Part shown: one piece after another, positions 29,861-36,310 of the stretch | Position numbering within the stretch: position 1 is the first letter of the stretch | Layout: every line of letters begins with the position of its first letter | NCBI GenBank assembly: GCA_016218215.1 | Contig: JACREM010000092.1 | Span: forward strand, 1 to 36,310 | DNA: 36,310 bases | Reading direction: 5' to 3' | DNA from: Candidatus Gottesmanbacteria bacterium | Lineage (GTDB): Bacteria > Patescibacteriota > Microgenomatia > UBA10105 > UBA927 | Made by a program: the position numbers and the translations under genes | Notes under the pieces: generated by a model | What the model was told of the DNA's origin: nothing | The model's database searches: none | The model's input: only the letters and a program-made list of their open reading frames with translations

Positions 29861-30268
29861 ATGGATGACCTTGTCTGCTTTATCGGCCAAAAGGCGTTTA
29901 TCGAGAAAGATGGGGAACTACTCATTCTTCATGATCCTTCTATGGGATTGGACTTGCCTGGTGGTAAGGTTATGGAAGGGGAATCGGATTTATCAAAGGC
30001 ATTGCAAAGAGAAGTAAAAGAGGAAACTGGATTAGAGATTGTTGTTGAAAAACCATTTTATACATGGTTTTTTACTATTCCGCTAGATTCAGGTCATCGA
30101 AGCGCAGGGAAAAAGATATTTAATGTTGGATACAGATGTATGTATGCTTCAGGAGAAATTAAATTAAGTCGTGAACACGACAAATATTTCTGGGTGAATA
30201 AAAATAATTACTCGTATCATTTAAAGTCTGGTTTCTCTGACGCTTTAAAAGCTTACTATGAAAAATAA
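29861..30268 (+). CDS. Nudix hydrolase 2 of three
   Basis: This 135-residue protein has an intact box: GGKVMEGESDLSKALQREVKEETGLEI (glycines, central Glu, Arg-Glu and Glu-Glu-Thr-Gly all present). It overlaps the next gene by 11 nt. The substrate is unknown. It is distinct in sequence from the first, so this is not a recent duplication. Confidence 0.85.
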   Translation: MDDLVCFIGQKAFIEKDGELLILHDPSMGLDLPGGKVMEGESDLSKALQREVKEETGLEIVVEKPFYTWFFTIPLDSGHRSAGKKIFNVGYRCMYASGEIKLSREHDKYFWVNKNNYSYHLKSGFSDALKAYYEK

Positions 30269-30680
30269 AATCATAAAAACCGGTGTTGCAATAGTCGTAA
30301 CAAAAGAAAATAAAATATTGCTTGGGTTACTGTCGAAAAAATGGCTTTACAATAATAAACAAGTATATGGTGTTCCCGGAAGAGATGTTCGTTTTGGAGA
30401 AAAAATCGGAGATACAGTTAAAAGAAATATTTTAGAAGATTTAGGGTGTTCCGTTACCAAGTATAATATTTTTGCTGTTAATTCAAATTATGTATACGGT
30501 AATCATTATATTGAGATTGGAGTGTTAGCAGATATAGAAGGTGATCTGAAAAATTTAATGCCTGTAGATTGGGAAAAATGGGAGTGGTTTGATTTTTCGC
30601 ATATTCCAAAAAATCTTTTTCCTTCTGCAAAAAATGTTATAGATAGTTATCTGAAGAAAGTTGTGAATGTTGAAGAATAG
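30258..30680 (+). CDS. Nudix-fold protein with degenerate box, 3 of three
   Basis: This 140-residue protein follows the Nudix fold, but its box reads GRDVRFGEKIGDTVKRNILEDLG. The Arg-Glu pair that binds metal is Arg-Asn and the Glu-Glu pair is Glu-Asp. It may be catalytically weak, bind rather than cleave, or act as a regulator. It ends 3 nt from the convergent AbiEii-like gene. The degeneracy contrasts with the two intact upstream copies. Confidence 0.75.
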   Translation: MKNKIIKTGVAIVVTKENKILLGLLSKKWLYNNKQVYGVPGRDVRFGEKIGDTVKRNILEDLGCSVTKYNIFAVNSNYVYGNHYIEIGVLADIEGDLKNLMPVDWEKWEWFDFSHIPKNLFPSAKNVIDSYLKKVVNVEE

Positions 30681-30683
30681 TAA

Positions 30684-31346
30684 TTATCCTTTTCCGATAT
30701 CTTTTTTTAACTCTTTTGCTTTTTTGAGAAAATACAATCGCCATTGTGATTCTTTGATAGGCAAAATCATGTGCGGAAGTTGACCGACGGTGTTTGCCAA
30801 CATGAGTTGGCTTCCTAACTGTAGAGGGTCTATAACCGTATCGAATTTCATGCGGGCAAGTTCTGATAGATCGCTCCATCGAATAGTTGAGGACTCAAGT
30901 ATACAGAATAAGTCTAAAAAATGGCGACTTGCGGGTTTTTGATAGATGGTAAAGAATTTGTTGACGGCAATGTCAAGAAGTGAGTCTATCCGTAGAATAT
31001 TCTTTACTAATGGTTTTTCAATCTGTGTGAAAGGATAATATGTGAACTCAGTTTTTAGTATGGTTTTTCCGACATGAAAAAATATAAGATTTCGGTTAAA
31101 ATTTTGTTGTATGTCCACAGTAGACGCTCCGATATTAGTTTTTATTCGTTTAGCGATTGTATTAAGCCACAGAGCATCTATTTCGGTCTCGCTAAAGAAA
31201 TCTAAATCTTCAGATAATCGATGATGAAGATAATATTCCGAAAGCGCCGTGCCTCCGGATAGATAAAAATATTTTTTCACTATAACGTCCGAAGCGATAA
31301 TATTGAGTGTTTTTTGTTGAACCGCAGTTAGGATAGTTTTCCCCAT
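30684..31346 (-). CDS. AbiEii-like nucleotidyltransferase toxin
   Basis: This 220-residue protein has the family core FYLSGGTALSEYYLHHRLSEDLDFFS (about 26-52) with the Gly-Gly and Asp-x-Asp metal-binding residues, followed by the usual helical second half (ILRIDSLLDIAVNKFF). AbiEii-type toxins transfer nucleotides to target RNAs such as tRNA acceptor ends. It is the second gene after a short partner, with a 19-nt overlap, as in toxin-antitoxin pairs. No classical AbiEi winged-helix antitoxin is present, so the pairing is unusual. Confidence 0.8.
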   Translation of the reverse strand: MGKTILTAVQQKTLNIIASDVIVKKYFYLSGGTALSEYYLHHRLSEDLDFFSETEIDALWLNTIAKRIKTNIGASTVDIQQNFNRNLIFFHVGKTILKTEFTYYPFTQIEKPLVKNILRIDSLLDIAVNKFFTIYQKPASRHFLDLFCILESSTIRWSDLSELARMKFDTVIDPLQLGSQLMLANTVGQLPHMILPIKESQWRLYFLKKAKELKKDIGKG

Positions 31347-31528
31347 AGGAGATAGTGCAAATACTGCTTTCGTTTTGGATCAATTGAAAGCGATTTCCAA
31401 TATTTTCGGATAAGTCGAAAATTTAGTTTTATTCCGTTTAAACCGAAATTTATATGCTGATTCAGTTTCCAGATTGTAGATTGTCTTGAACGGGTTAACT
31501 GTTTTTTTGGCGTGTTCCAATTGTGCAT
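31328..31528 (-). CDS. Small partner protein upstream of the AbiEii-like gene
   Basis: This 66-residue basic protein has Trp-rich and Arg/Lys-rich stretches (IWKLNQHINFGLNG, then LIRKYWKSLSIDPKRKQYLHYLLWGK). I recall similar short proteins beside nucleotidyltransferase genes in Patescibacteria, but cannot name a family. It overlaps the toxin gene by 19 nt, so it is the candidate antitoxin. A TATACT box on the minus strand (31543-31538) precedes the ATG by 9 nt, implying a nearly leaderless start. Confidence 0.6.
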   Translation of the reverse strand: MHNWNTPKKQLTRSRQSTIWKLNQHINFGLNGIKLNFRLIRKYWKSLSIDPKRKQYLHYLLWGKLS

Positions 31529-31600
31529 ATTACTTATAGTATATCGTTTTTTTGTTATGTCTGCTGTGTGCAGTTCTGGTTGTTACATTCTGATTTACGT

Positions 31601-31619
31601 TATAATAATAGAGGAACAT
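31601..31619 (+). promoter_or_regulatory. Promoter and ribosome site of the aldo/keto reductase gene
   Basis: A perfect TATAAT (31601-31606) is followed by GAGG (31611-31614), a Shine-Dalgarno 7 nt before the ATG at 31622. This supports 31622 as the start rather than the open frame reaching back to 31523. Confidence 0.6.
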
Positions 31620-31621
31620 CT

Positions 31622-32593
31622 ATGAATTATCGTATGCTTGGTAAAACCGGATGGAAAGTTAGCGAACTCGGCCATGGCATGTGGGGCATGGGGAGTTGGA
31701 CTGGATCAGATGACAAGGAGTCATTGAATGCGCTTCATCGTTCAGTGGAGCTGGGCGTAAATTTTTTTGATACCGCATGGGTGTATGGAAATGGCCGGAG
31801 TGAAAAACTTCTCGGCTCTTTGCTTAAAGCGTATCACAACAAACGATTGTACATAGCGACAAAAATTCCTCCAAAAAGTTTTCGGTATCCCATGAAGCCG
31901 GAATATAAGCTCAATGACGAATATCCATCGGATCATCTCGTAGAATATGTACAGAGAAGTTTATCAAATTTAGGACTCGAGAAACTAGATCTTGTGTTAC
32001 TTCACGGGTGGGATGACGTGTGGGCAGATGATGAATCTTGGCAAAAAGCGGTAATGGATTTGAAGCGTAAGGGACTCATTCAGGCCTTTGGTATTAGCAT
32101 AGACCGCTGGGAGCCGGAAAATGCGATAAAAGCAATTCAAACAGGATTCATAGATGTCGTAGAAGTTATTTATAATATTTTTGATCAGGCACCGGAAGAC
32201 AAGCTTTTCCCAATTTGTAAGGAATTTAATGTCGGAGTTATAGCGCGGGTACCGTTTGACGAAGGGACACTTACAGGATCTCTGACTTTAAATAGTCATT
32301 GGCCGGTAGGGGATTGGCGTAACAAATATTTTAACCCGGAAAATTTATTAGAGAGTGTCAAACGTGCCAAGGAACTTGAAAAAAAGATGCCTCCGGATAT
32401 GTCTCTTCCGGAAATGGCTCTTCGATTTATTCTTTCAAATACTGATGTCAGTACGACGATTCCGGGAATGAGGAAAGTGAAAAATGTGGATGGAAATGTT
32501 AAAGCTGTAAAAAATGGTTCATTAAAAAAAGAATTAATCAGTGAGCTAAGAAATCATCGATGGGATAGAAAACCAAATCCATCTTCTGGGTAA
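31622..32593 (+). CDS. Aldo/keto reductase
   Basis: This 323-residue NAD(P)H-dependent oxidoreductase starts MNYRMLGKTGWKVSELGHGMWG, the usual AKR opening. It carries the catalytic Asp and Tyr in NFFDTAWVYGNG, Lys in YIATKIPP and His in LVLLHGWDD, so the tetrad is complete. The C-terminal TTIPGMRKVKNVDGN segment matches the cofactor-binding end of bacterial AKRs related to sugar or aldehyde reductases. The substrate is unknown. It is divergent from the AbiEii-like pair and monocistronic by spacing. Confidence 0.9.
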   Translation: MNYRMLGKTGWKVSELGHGMWGMGSWTGSDDKESLNALHRSVELGVNFFDTAWVYGNGRSEKLLGSLLKAYHNKRLYIATKIPPKSFRYPMKPEYKLNDEYPSDHLVEYVQRSLSNLGLEKLDLVLLHGWDDVWADDESWQKAVMDLKRKGLIQAFGISIDRWEPENAIKAIQTGFIDVVEVIYNIFDQAPEDKLFPICKEFNVGVIARVPFDEGTLTGSLTLNSHWPVGDWRNKYFNPENLLESVKRAKELEKKMPPDMSLPEMALRFILSNTDVSTTIPGMRKVKNVDGNVKAVKNGSLKKELISELRNHRWDRKPNPSSG

Positions 32594-32627
32594 CAATGTT
32601 GGAACATCTACGTAGTATAATCTGCTC

Positions 32628-33368
32628 ATGCAGACGATAGCCATTATTAGTGCCCTTCGAAAAGAATTAGAACCGTTGTTTATAGATATTCAGAAGAAAA
32701 AACAGGTTGCGGAATTAAACGGTATTACATTTTATTCCGGATATTTAAAGGGTGTCAGCGAGCGGATTATATTTGGATCTTTTGGTATTGGGAAAGTATT
32801 AGCGTCTCTGTCTACTCAATTTCTCATTGACACTTTTCATCCCAATCATATTTATTTTATTGGTGCTTGTGGGGGCACCATGCATGGCGTAAAACCTGGA
32901 GATGTCATAGTTGCAGACAGTACAATTCAGTCTGATTTTGATATTACCTGTTTTGGGTATACTAAAGGTGAGTTTCAGTTGGATAGAGACGGAATACTGT
33001 TTAAAGAATTCAAAACAGATATTTCTTTAGTCAACTGGATAAAAACGGATTATATATGTAACTTTGAGTCAATTAAAAATTGCATGCCGTCAATATTGTC
33101 CGGCCGGATGATTTCGCAAGATACGTTTGAAACAAAAAAGATGACGTTCAATCGTTTGCAACGAGAATTTCATTTTTTTGGTATAGACATGGAATCAGCA
33201 GCGGTAAATGTTGTGTGTCATTTTAATGCTGTTTCCTTTAACGTAGTAAAAAGTGCTATAGATATCACCGGTCAGCTCGATTTGAATTTTTACCGTGCAT
33301 ACTATCCTGTAGTATGCACGAACGCATATAAATTCTTGAAAACGTATTTACTCTCAAAAAATATATGA
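32628..33368 (+). CDS. MTA/SAH nucleosidase-like phosphorylase-family protein
   Basis: This 246-residue protein begins AIISALRKELEPL, with the Glu typical of MtnN-type nucleosidases. It has IYFIGACGGTMHGVKPGDVIVAD (core of the fold), GIDMESAAVNVV with the nucleoside-binding Met-Glu, and a KSAIDITGQ stretch with the catalytic Asp. It likely cleaves methylthioadenosine or adenosylhomocysteine, or a related nucleoside. TATAAT at 32616-32621 is 6 nt before the ATG. It overlaps the HAD phosphatase gene by 4 nt (ATGA). Confidence 0.85.
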   Translation: MQTIAIISALRKELEPLFIDIQKKKQVAELNGITFYSGYLKGVSERIIFGSFGIGKVLASLSTQFLIDTFHPNHIYFIGACGGTMHGVKPGDVIVADSTIQSDFDITCFGYTKGEFQLDRDGILFKEFKTDISLVNWIKTDYICNFESIKNCMPSILSGRMISQDTFETKKMTFNRLQREFHFFGIDMESAAVNVVCHFNAVSFNVVKSAIDITGQLDLNFYRAYYPVVCTNAYKFLKTYLLSKNI

Positions 33369-34222
33369 TTCAAGCTCTCATTCTTGATGTCGATGGGGTA
33401 CTTATTGGTGATAAAAACGGATATAACTGGCCGTCTCCTCATCCTGATGTTATCTACGCGCTAAAGTCACTTCGCGAGCGGGGGATGTTTGTCAGTCTTT
33501 GTACCGGCAAAGGAACGTTTGCGATGCGGGAGATTGTTGAGGCGGCACATCTTGATAATCTTCATATCGGCGATGGCGGTGCAGTCGTGGTAGATTTTTT
33601 AAAAAATCGAGTAATAGAAAAACATATTCTCCCTTCAGATGATGTTTTCCGGATGGTACATCTGTTTCAGGAGGCAGGTGTGTATATCGAGCTTTATACT
33701 TTAGACGGCTATTATATTGAAGAAAAAAATATTTCTGAAATTACAAGAAAACAACATGAAGATATATTATTGAGAAAACCAATTGTTGTTAAATCCTTAG
33801 TAGAGGTAGGAAAAACACTTGAAGTGGTAAAAATTATGCCTATAGCAAAGGACGAAAAAGATAAAGAGAGAATTATACAATTGTTTCAGGATTCGAAGTC
33901 ATCTTTATCTCTTCAGTGGGGCGTACATCCTACGGCATTGCCGCATCAGTTTGGGCTTCTCACTCTTCCGGGTATTTCTAAAAAGCAGGCAGCGGAAACG
34001 ATATCAAAAAATACTGGTGTCTTATTGTTTGAGACATTAGGGATTGGAGATGGTATGACAGATTGGCACTTTATGGATATCTGCGGATATGCAGGAGCGA
34101 TGGGAAATGCAGTCACTGAACTGAAAGAGAAAGTACATTTAAAAGGCAACAGGGGATACATCGGAACATCCGTAAATGAAAATGGCGTCTTGAATATTTT
34201 TAAACATTTTGGCCTTATATGA
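33365..34222 (+). CDS. HAD-superfamily phosphatase (Cof-like)
   Basis: This 285-residue protein has HAD motif I at the start (LILDVDGVL), motif II SLCTGKGT, and a C-terminal motif III/IV region with ETLGIGDGMTDWHFMDICG, plus an inserted cap domain (about 80-200) as in type IIB Cof-like phosphatases. The substrate is not predictable; sugar phosphates are common for the group. It is ATGA-coupled to the nucleosidase-like gene, so they may act on products of the same pathway. Confidence 0.85.
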   Translation: MIQALILDVDGVLIGDKNGYNWPSPHPDVIYALKSLRERGMFVSLCTGKGTFAMREIVEAAHLDNLHIGDGGAVVVDFLKNRVIEKHILPSDDVFRMVHLFQEAGVYIELYTLDGYYIEEKNISEITRKQHEDILLRKPIVVKSLVEVGKTLEVVKIMPIAKDEKDKERIIQLFQDSKSSLSLQWGVHPTALPHQFGLLTLPGISKKQAAETISKNTGVLLFETLGIGDGMTDWHFMDICGYAGAMGNAVTELKEKVHLKGNRGYIGTSVNENGVLNIFKHFGLI

Positions 34223-34250
34223 TTGTTTATCGTATACTGTGGGCTATGGT

Positions 34251-34790
34251 ATGAAGAATAACGGAATTTTGCGACAGGTTGCACAGCTTGGCGAACCTGT
34301 TTTGAGGAAAATAGCAGTCCCCGTATCCAATGTTGAAGAAACAAGGATTCAACAGCTTATTGATGATCTTCTCGCTACGATCAAAGATGTTCATGGTGTT
34401 GGTATGGCCGCTCCACAGGTCTATGAATCTCTTCGGATTTTTGTCGTTGCCTCCAATCCAAATCCGCGCTATCCAAACGCTCCGAAAATGAATCCGACAG
34501 CGGTCATAAATCCGGAAATACTTTCAAATTCGAAAGATAAGGAAAAAGATTGGGAAGGATGCCTGAGCATTCCCGGTATTCGTGGTTTAGTTCCACGATA
34601 CAAGTCTATTCGCGTACGATTTACTACCAGAGATGGAAAGGTTGTTGAAAAAATATATAAAGACTTTATCGCAAGAATATTTCAACATGAATTTGATCAT
34701 CTCGAAGGCATTGTGTTTCTTGATAGACTCGAATCAAATAAAGACATCGTTTCAGAAAAAGAATATCAGAAAATAGTTACACGCAAATGA
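34251..34790 (+). CDS. def: Peptide deformylase
   Basis: This enzyme removes the N-formyl group from new proteins. The 179-residue protein has all three motifs: GVGMAAPQ (49-56), EGCLSIPG (102-109) with metal ligand Cys104, and QHEFDHLEG (145-153) with His146, Glu147 and His150. I chose the ATG at 34251 because upstream codons lie over a TATACT box (34233-34238) and inside the preceding gene. The insert NPNPRYPNAPKM (69-80) is a little long for the family. It is the only housekeeping enzyme in this stretch. Confidence 0.95.
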   Translation: MKNNGILRQVAQLGEPVLRKIAVPVSNVEETRIQQLIDDLLATIKDVHGVGMAAPQVYESLRIFVVASNPNPRYPNAPKMNPTAVINPEILSNSKDKEKDWEGCLSIPGIRGLVPRYKSIRVRFTTRDGKVVEKIYKDFIARIFQHEFDHLEGIVFLDRLESNKDIVSEKEYQKIVTRK

Positions 34791-34815
34791 AATTTAAATG
34801 AATGGGGTAATTTTT

Positions 34816-35349
34816 ATGTCTTGGAAAAAGATTTCATCAAAAATCGTATACAGTAGTCCATATCTTTCGCTTCGCGAAGATCGTGTGATTCAGCCTGATG
34901 GAAATGAGGGTATATACAACGTCCTTGAGCGTCAGCCATTTGTAGCAGTGCTTGTTTTAGAAGATGACAATATTTATTTAGTTTCTCAATTTCGATACCC
35001 AATAAATCAACGGTCGCTTGAAATTCCCGAAGGGGCTATGGAAGAAAACGAGAAGCCTGAAGATACTGCTCTTCGAGAACTTAGAGAAGAGGTCGGAAAA
35101 AATGCCATGAGCCTTGAATCACTCGGGTCACTCTATATTGGTCCTGGTTTGACCAGTCAGAAGCTGTACGTCTTTGTCGCCCGTGATCTGATGGATTGCA
35201 ATACTAAACGCGAATTGACAGAAAAAGACATGGAAATTGTAAAAATACCGTTTCGGGAGTTTGAGGATCTGATAAAAGATGGAAAGATTTTTGATGCACC
35301 GACGGTCGCGTCCTACGGTTTATTCAAAAGCTGTAGAAGTGTCGAATGA
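34816..35349 (+). CDS. ADP-ribose pyrophosphatase-like Nudix hydrolase
   Basis: This 177-residue protein (start MSWKKIS at 34816; an ATG at 34798 would add six residues) resembles ADP-ribose pyrophosphatases: LSLREDRVIQPDG, VSQFRYPINQRSLEIPEGAMEENE, the Nudix box EGAMEENEKPEDTALRELREEVG and the GLTSQKLYVFVA stretch. It would hydrolyse ADP-ribose or a related nucleotide sugar. With the PMK fusion and the three-gene cluster, this is the fifth Nudix domain in the window. It follows peptide deformylase closely and may share its transcript. Confidence 0.88.
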   Translation: MSWKKISSKIVYSSPYLSLREDRVIQPDGNEGIYNVLERQPFVAVLVLEDDNIYLVSQFRYPINQRSLEIPEGAMEENEKPEDTALRELREEVGKNAMSLESLGSLYIGPGLTSQKLYVFVARDLMDCNTKRELTEKDMEIVKIPFREFEDLIKDGKIFDAPTVASYGLFKSCRSVE

Positions 35350-35368
35350 TCTAGTGTATAGTTAGAGT

Positions 35369-35887
35369 ATGGAAACTCCTGCCGGGATACCTAAGCCGCA
35401 AAAAGAAGAAGTCTATCTCACCTGGTCTTCTCCGTCCCGATTGTTTAAAAAGAGAAACAAAGAATATTTCACCAATATCGGCGCGATTGTGTTTCTTCTG
35501 ACGATTATTTTGGTATTTGCTCGCGAGTTTTTGCTCGTTGCTGCGGTACTTTCTATCGTGTTTCTTATCTATGTTCTCTCTACCGTCCCGCCGGAAGAAG
35601 TGGAACATAGAATTACGAATCTTGGCATAGAGAGTGCGGGACATTTTTATCGGTGGGAAGAGCTCGTGGAATTTTGGATGGAAGAGCAGTGGGATCAGTA
35701 TATTCTCGTGTTACGACCATATTTTGGGACACGGATTATTTTGCTTTTAGGAAATCAGGAGCGGCAGATGGTTCGTACGTTTGTCGCAAAGCACATACCT
35801 TTTCGGGAGCACCCGGAAAAGACATGGGTAGATAACGCGGCAAACTGGCTTACAAAAAAAATCCCTCTCGAATCGACAACGTCCTAG
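35369..35887 (+). CDS. Two-helix membrane protein with PH-like tail
   Basis: This 172-residue protein has a polar N-terminus (about 1-33), two adjacent hydrophobic segments (about 36-54 and 55-71), and a C-terminal domain of alternating strands (EEVEHRITNLGIESAGHFYRW, then YILVLRPYFGTRIILLL) resembling a small PH or DUF5673-type fold. Function is unknown. TATAGT at 35357-35362 ends 6 nt before the ATG. A terminator overlaps the stop codon, so this is a single-gene transcript. Confidence 0.65.
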   Translation: METPAGIPKPQKEEVYLTWSSPSRLFKKRNKEYFTNIGAIVFLLTIILVFAREFLLVAAVLSIVFLIYVLSTVPPEEVEHRITNLGIESAGHFYRWEELVEFWMEEQWDQYILVLRPYFGTRIILLLGNQERQMVRTFVAKHIPFREHPEKTWVDNAANWLTKKIPLESTTS

Positions 35888-35907
35888 CTCGTTGGAGCTT
35901 TTTTTTT
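35886..35907 (+). terminator. Rho-independent terminator
   Basis: AGCTC (35886-35890) and GAGCT (35895-35899) form a 5-bp stem around GTTG, followed by a T run to 35907. It overlaps the preceding TAG stop codon. Confidence 0.75.
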
Positions 35908-35914
35908 CCCGTAG

Positions 35915-35920
35915 TACAAT
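35915..35920 (+). promoter_or_regulatory. Likely -10 box of tRNA-Arg
   Basis: TACAAT lies 9 nt before the tRNA's first base and directly after the terminator of the preceding gene, so tRNA-Arg needs its own promoter here. No convincing -35 is seen. Confidence 0.4.
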
Positions 35921-35929
35921 ACGCTCATT

Positions 35930-36004
35930 GCTCTCGTAGTTCAATGGATAGAATGCGGCCCTGCGAAGGCTGTGATGACAGTTCGACTCTGTCCGAGAGC
36001 GCCA
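35930..36004 (+). tRNA. tRNA-Arg (anticodon GCG), CCA encoded
   Basis: The acceptor stem GCTCTCG (35930-35936) pairs perfectly with CGAGAGC (35994-36000), followed by discriminator G and an encoded CCA (36002-36004). The anticodon loop CTGCGAA gives GCG; most bacteria read this box with ACG modified to inosine. The T-arm contains GTTCGACTC. The encoded CCA contrasts with the three tRNA-Ser genes here. The first arm of the following hairpin includes the discriminator and CCA. Confidence 0.93.
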
Positions 36005-36035
36005 CGTCAAACGTGGCTGTCGAGTTTGACTCGAC
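36001..36035 (+). repeat. Paired-hairpin element at the tRNA-Arg 3' end
   Basis: Hairpin 1 is GCCACGT (36001-36007), loop CAA, ACGTGGC (36011-36017). Hairpin 2 is GTCGAG (36019-36024), loop TTTGA, CTCGAC (36030-36035). Both loops and the GTCAAAC/GTTTGAC complementarity match the element after the tmRNA, while several stem bases differ in a compensated way. It has no long T run. Confidence 0.8.
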
Positions 36036-36086
36036 GCATTGACGACATTCAAAACAGTAAGACATGGTGGGCTTCTGACCACAAAG

Positions 36087-36172
36087 GGAGGGTTGGCTGA
36101 GCGGTTCAAAGCGACAGTCTCGAAAACTGTTCTCCCGCAAGGGAGGCACAGGTTCAAATCCTGTACCCTCCG
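36087..36172 (+). tRNA. tRNA-Ser (anticodon CGA)
   Basis: The acceptor stem GGAGGGT (36087-36093) pairs with ACCCTCC (36165-36171), discriminator G. The anticodon loop CTCGAAA sits between ACAGT and ACTGT. The long variable arm CTCCC-GCAA-GGGAG and T-arm GGTTCAAATCC make it class II. CCA is not encoded. It is the third serine tRNA in the window. Confidence 0.96.
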
Positions 36173-36235
36173 CTGAAAATGAAATCATTGATATGTAAAT
36201 TATTCCCGCCGATACGTTTTTTCTGATTCTTAAAG

Positions 36236-36288
36236 TTGACAACTCTTGAGTGTTCTTTTAGAATAATGTCAAGTGGACTTGACATTAT
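36236..36288 (+). promoter_or_regulatory. Consensus promoter with palindromic operator
   Basis: TTGACA (36236-36241), a 17-nt spacer and TAGAAT (36259-36264) are close to consensus. AATGTCAAGT (36265-36274) and ACTTGACATT (36277-36286) form a perfect palindrome around GG, extendable to 12-bp arms (36263-36288), covering the transcription start and filling the whole leader. It would work as a repressor site and could also form an mRNA hairpin over the start codon. Confidence 0.7.
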
Positions 36289-36310
36289 GAATGATATACG
36301 AGAATATATA
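36287..36310 (+). CDS. Start of a gene cut by the window end
   Basis: The ATG at 36287 begins a frame MNDIREYI that runs off the window. Eight codons are too few to identify it. The strong regulated promoter suggests a tightly controlled gene, such as a regulator or stress gene. Confidence 0.4.

Overview
The window looks like a chromosome segment from a Candidate Phyla Radiation (Patescibacteria) bacterium, most likely a Microgenomates-type lineage related to Gottesmanbacteria or Roizmanbacteria. The assignment is inferred from gene content: many small two-helix T4SS-type pilins, a VirB6/TrbL-like protein, a complete archaeal-flavoured mevalonate pathway, and many tiny Nudix, GIY-YIG and toxin-antitoxin genes. 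TGA ends many genes, often in ATGA overlaps, so the code-25 lineages (Gracilibacteria, Absconditabacteria) are unlikely.

Layout. 1-1.3 kb: a small hypothetical gene and a MntA/HepT toxin-antitoxin pair. 1.4-5.4 kb: a 1338-residue unrecognised protein with one C-terminal membrane helix, whose promoter is nearly identical to that of mntA. 5.5-9.2 kb, minus strand: a VirB6/TrbL-like polytopic protein and six small pilin-like genes. 9.3-18.7 kb, plus strand: an ECF sigma factor, a one-helix protein and a Yip1-like membrane protein lead directly into HMG-CoA reductase, HMG-CoA synthase, acetyl-CoA acetyltransferase, a DUF35 OB-fold protein, mevalonate kinase, a phosphomevalonate kinase-Nudix fusion, diphosphomevalonate decarboxylase and a cis-prenyltransferase. 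This would take acetyl-CoA to IPP and on to polyprenyl diphosphate, with the Nudix domain as the only candidate IPP isomerase in view. 18.7-19.6 kb: two more pilin-like genes on the minus strand. 19.7-24.2 kb: envelope genes (SpoIID-domain protein, PH-domain membrane protein, a small membrane protein, a membrane-anchored propeller-like protein). 24.2-25.1 kb: smpB followed by tmRNA. 25.2-27.1 kb: a frameshifted GIY-YIG gene, comF, thiamine pyrophosphokinase and two tRNA-Ser genes. 27.1-31.5 kb: an accessory island with Fic, GIY-YIG, a deaminase, three consecutive Nudix genes and an AbiEii-like nucleotidyltransferase with a small partner. 31.6-35.9 kb: aldo/keto reductase, MTA/SAH nucleosidase-like protein, HAD phosphatase, peptide deformylase, ADP-ribose pyrophosphatase-like Nudix and a membrane protein. 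The end holds tRNA-Arg, tRNA-Ser and the strongly palindromic control region of a gene that runs off the edge.

The most unusual signals are short DNA repeats. Seven arrays of exactly four 7-nt units lie in the mevalonate operon, five inside genes and two forming an inverted pair that overlaps one gene end. An octamer array and a related composite palindrome lie nearby, the latter inside comF. A two-hairpin element with mutually complementary loops starts exactly at the 3' end of both the tmRNA and a tRNA. Also notable are the tmRNA's long possible tag frame, the kinase-Nudix fusion lacking the isomerase cysteine, the DUF35 protein lacking its zinc ribbon, and many promoters placed so that transcripts would be nearly leaderless.
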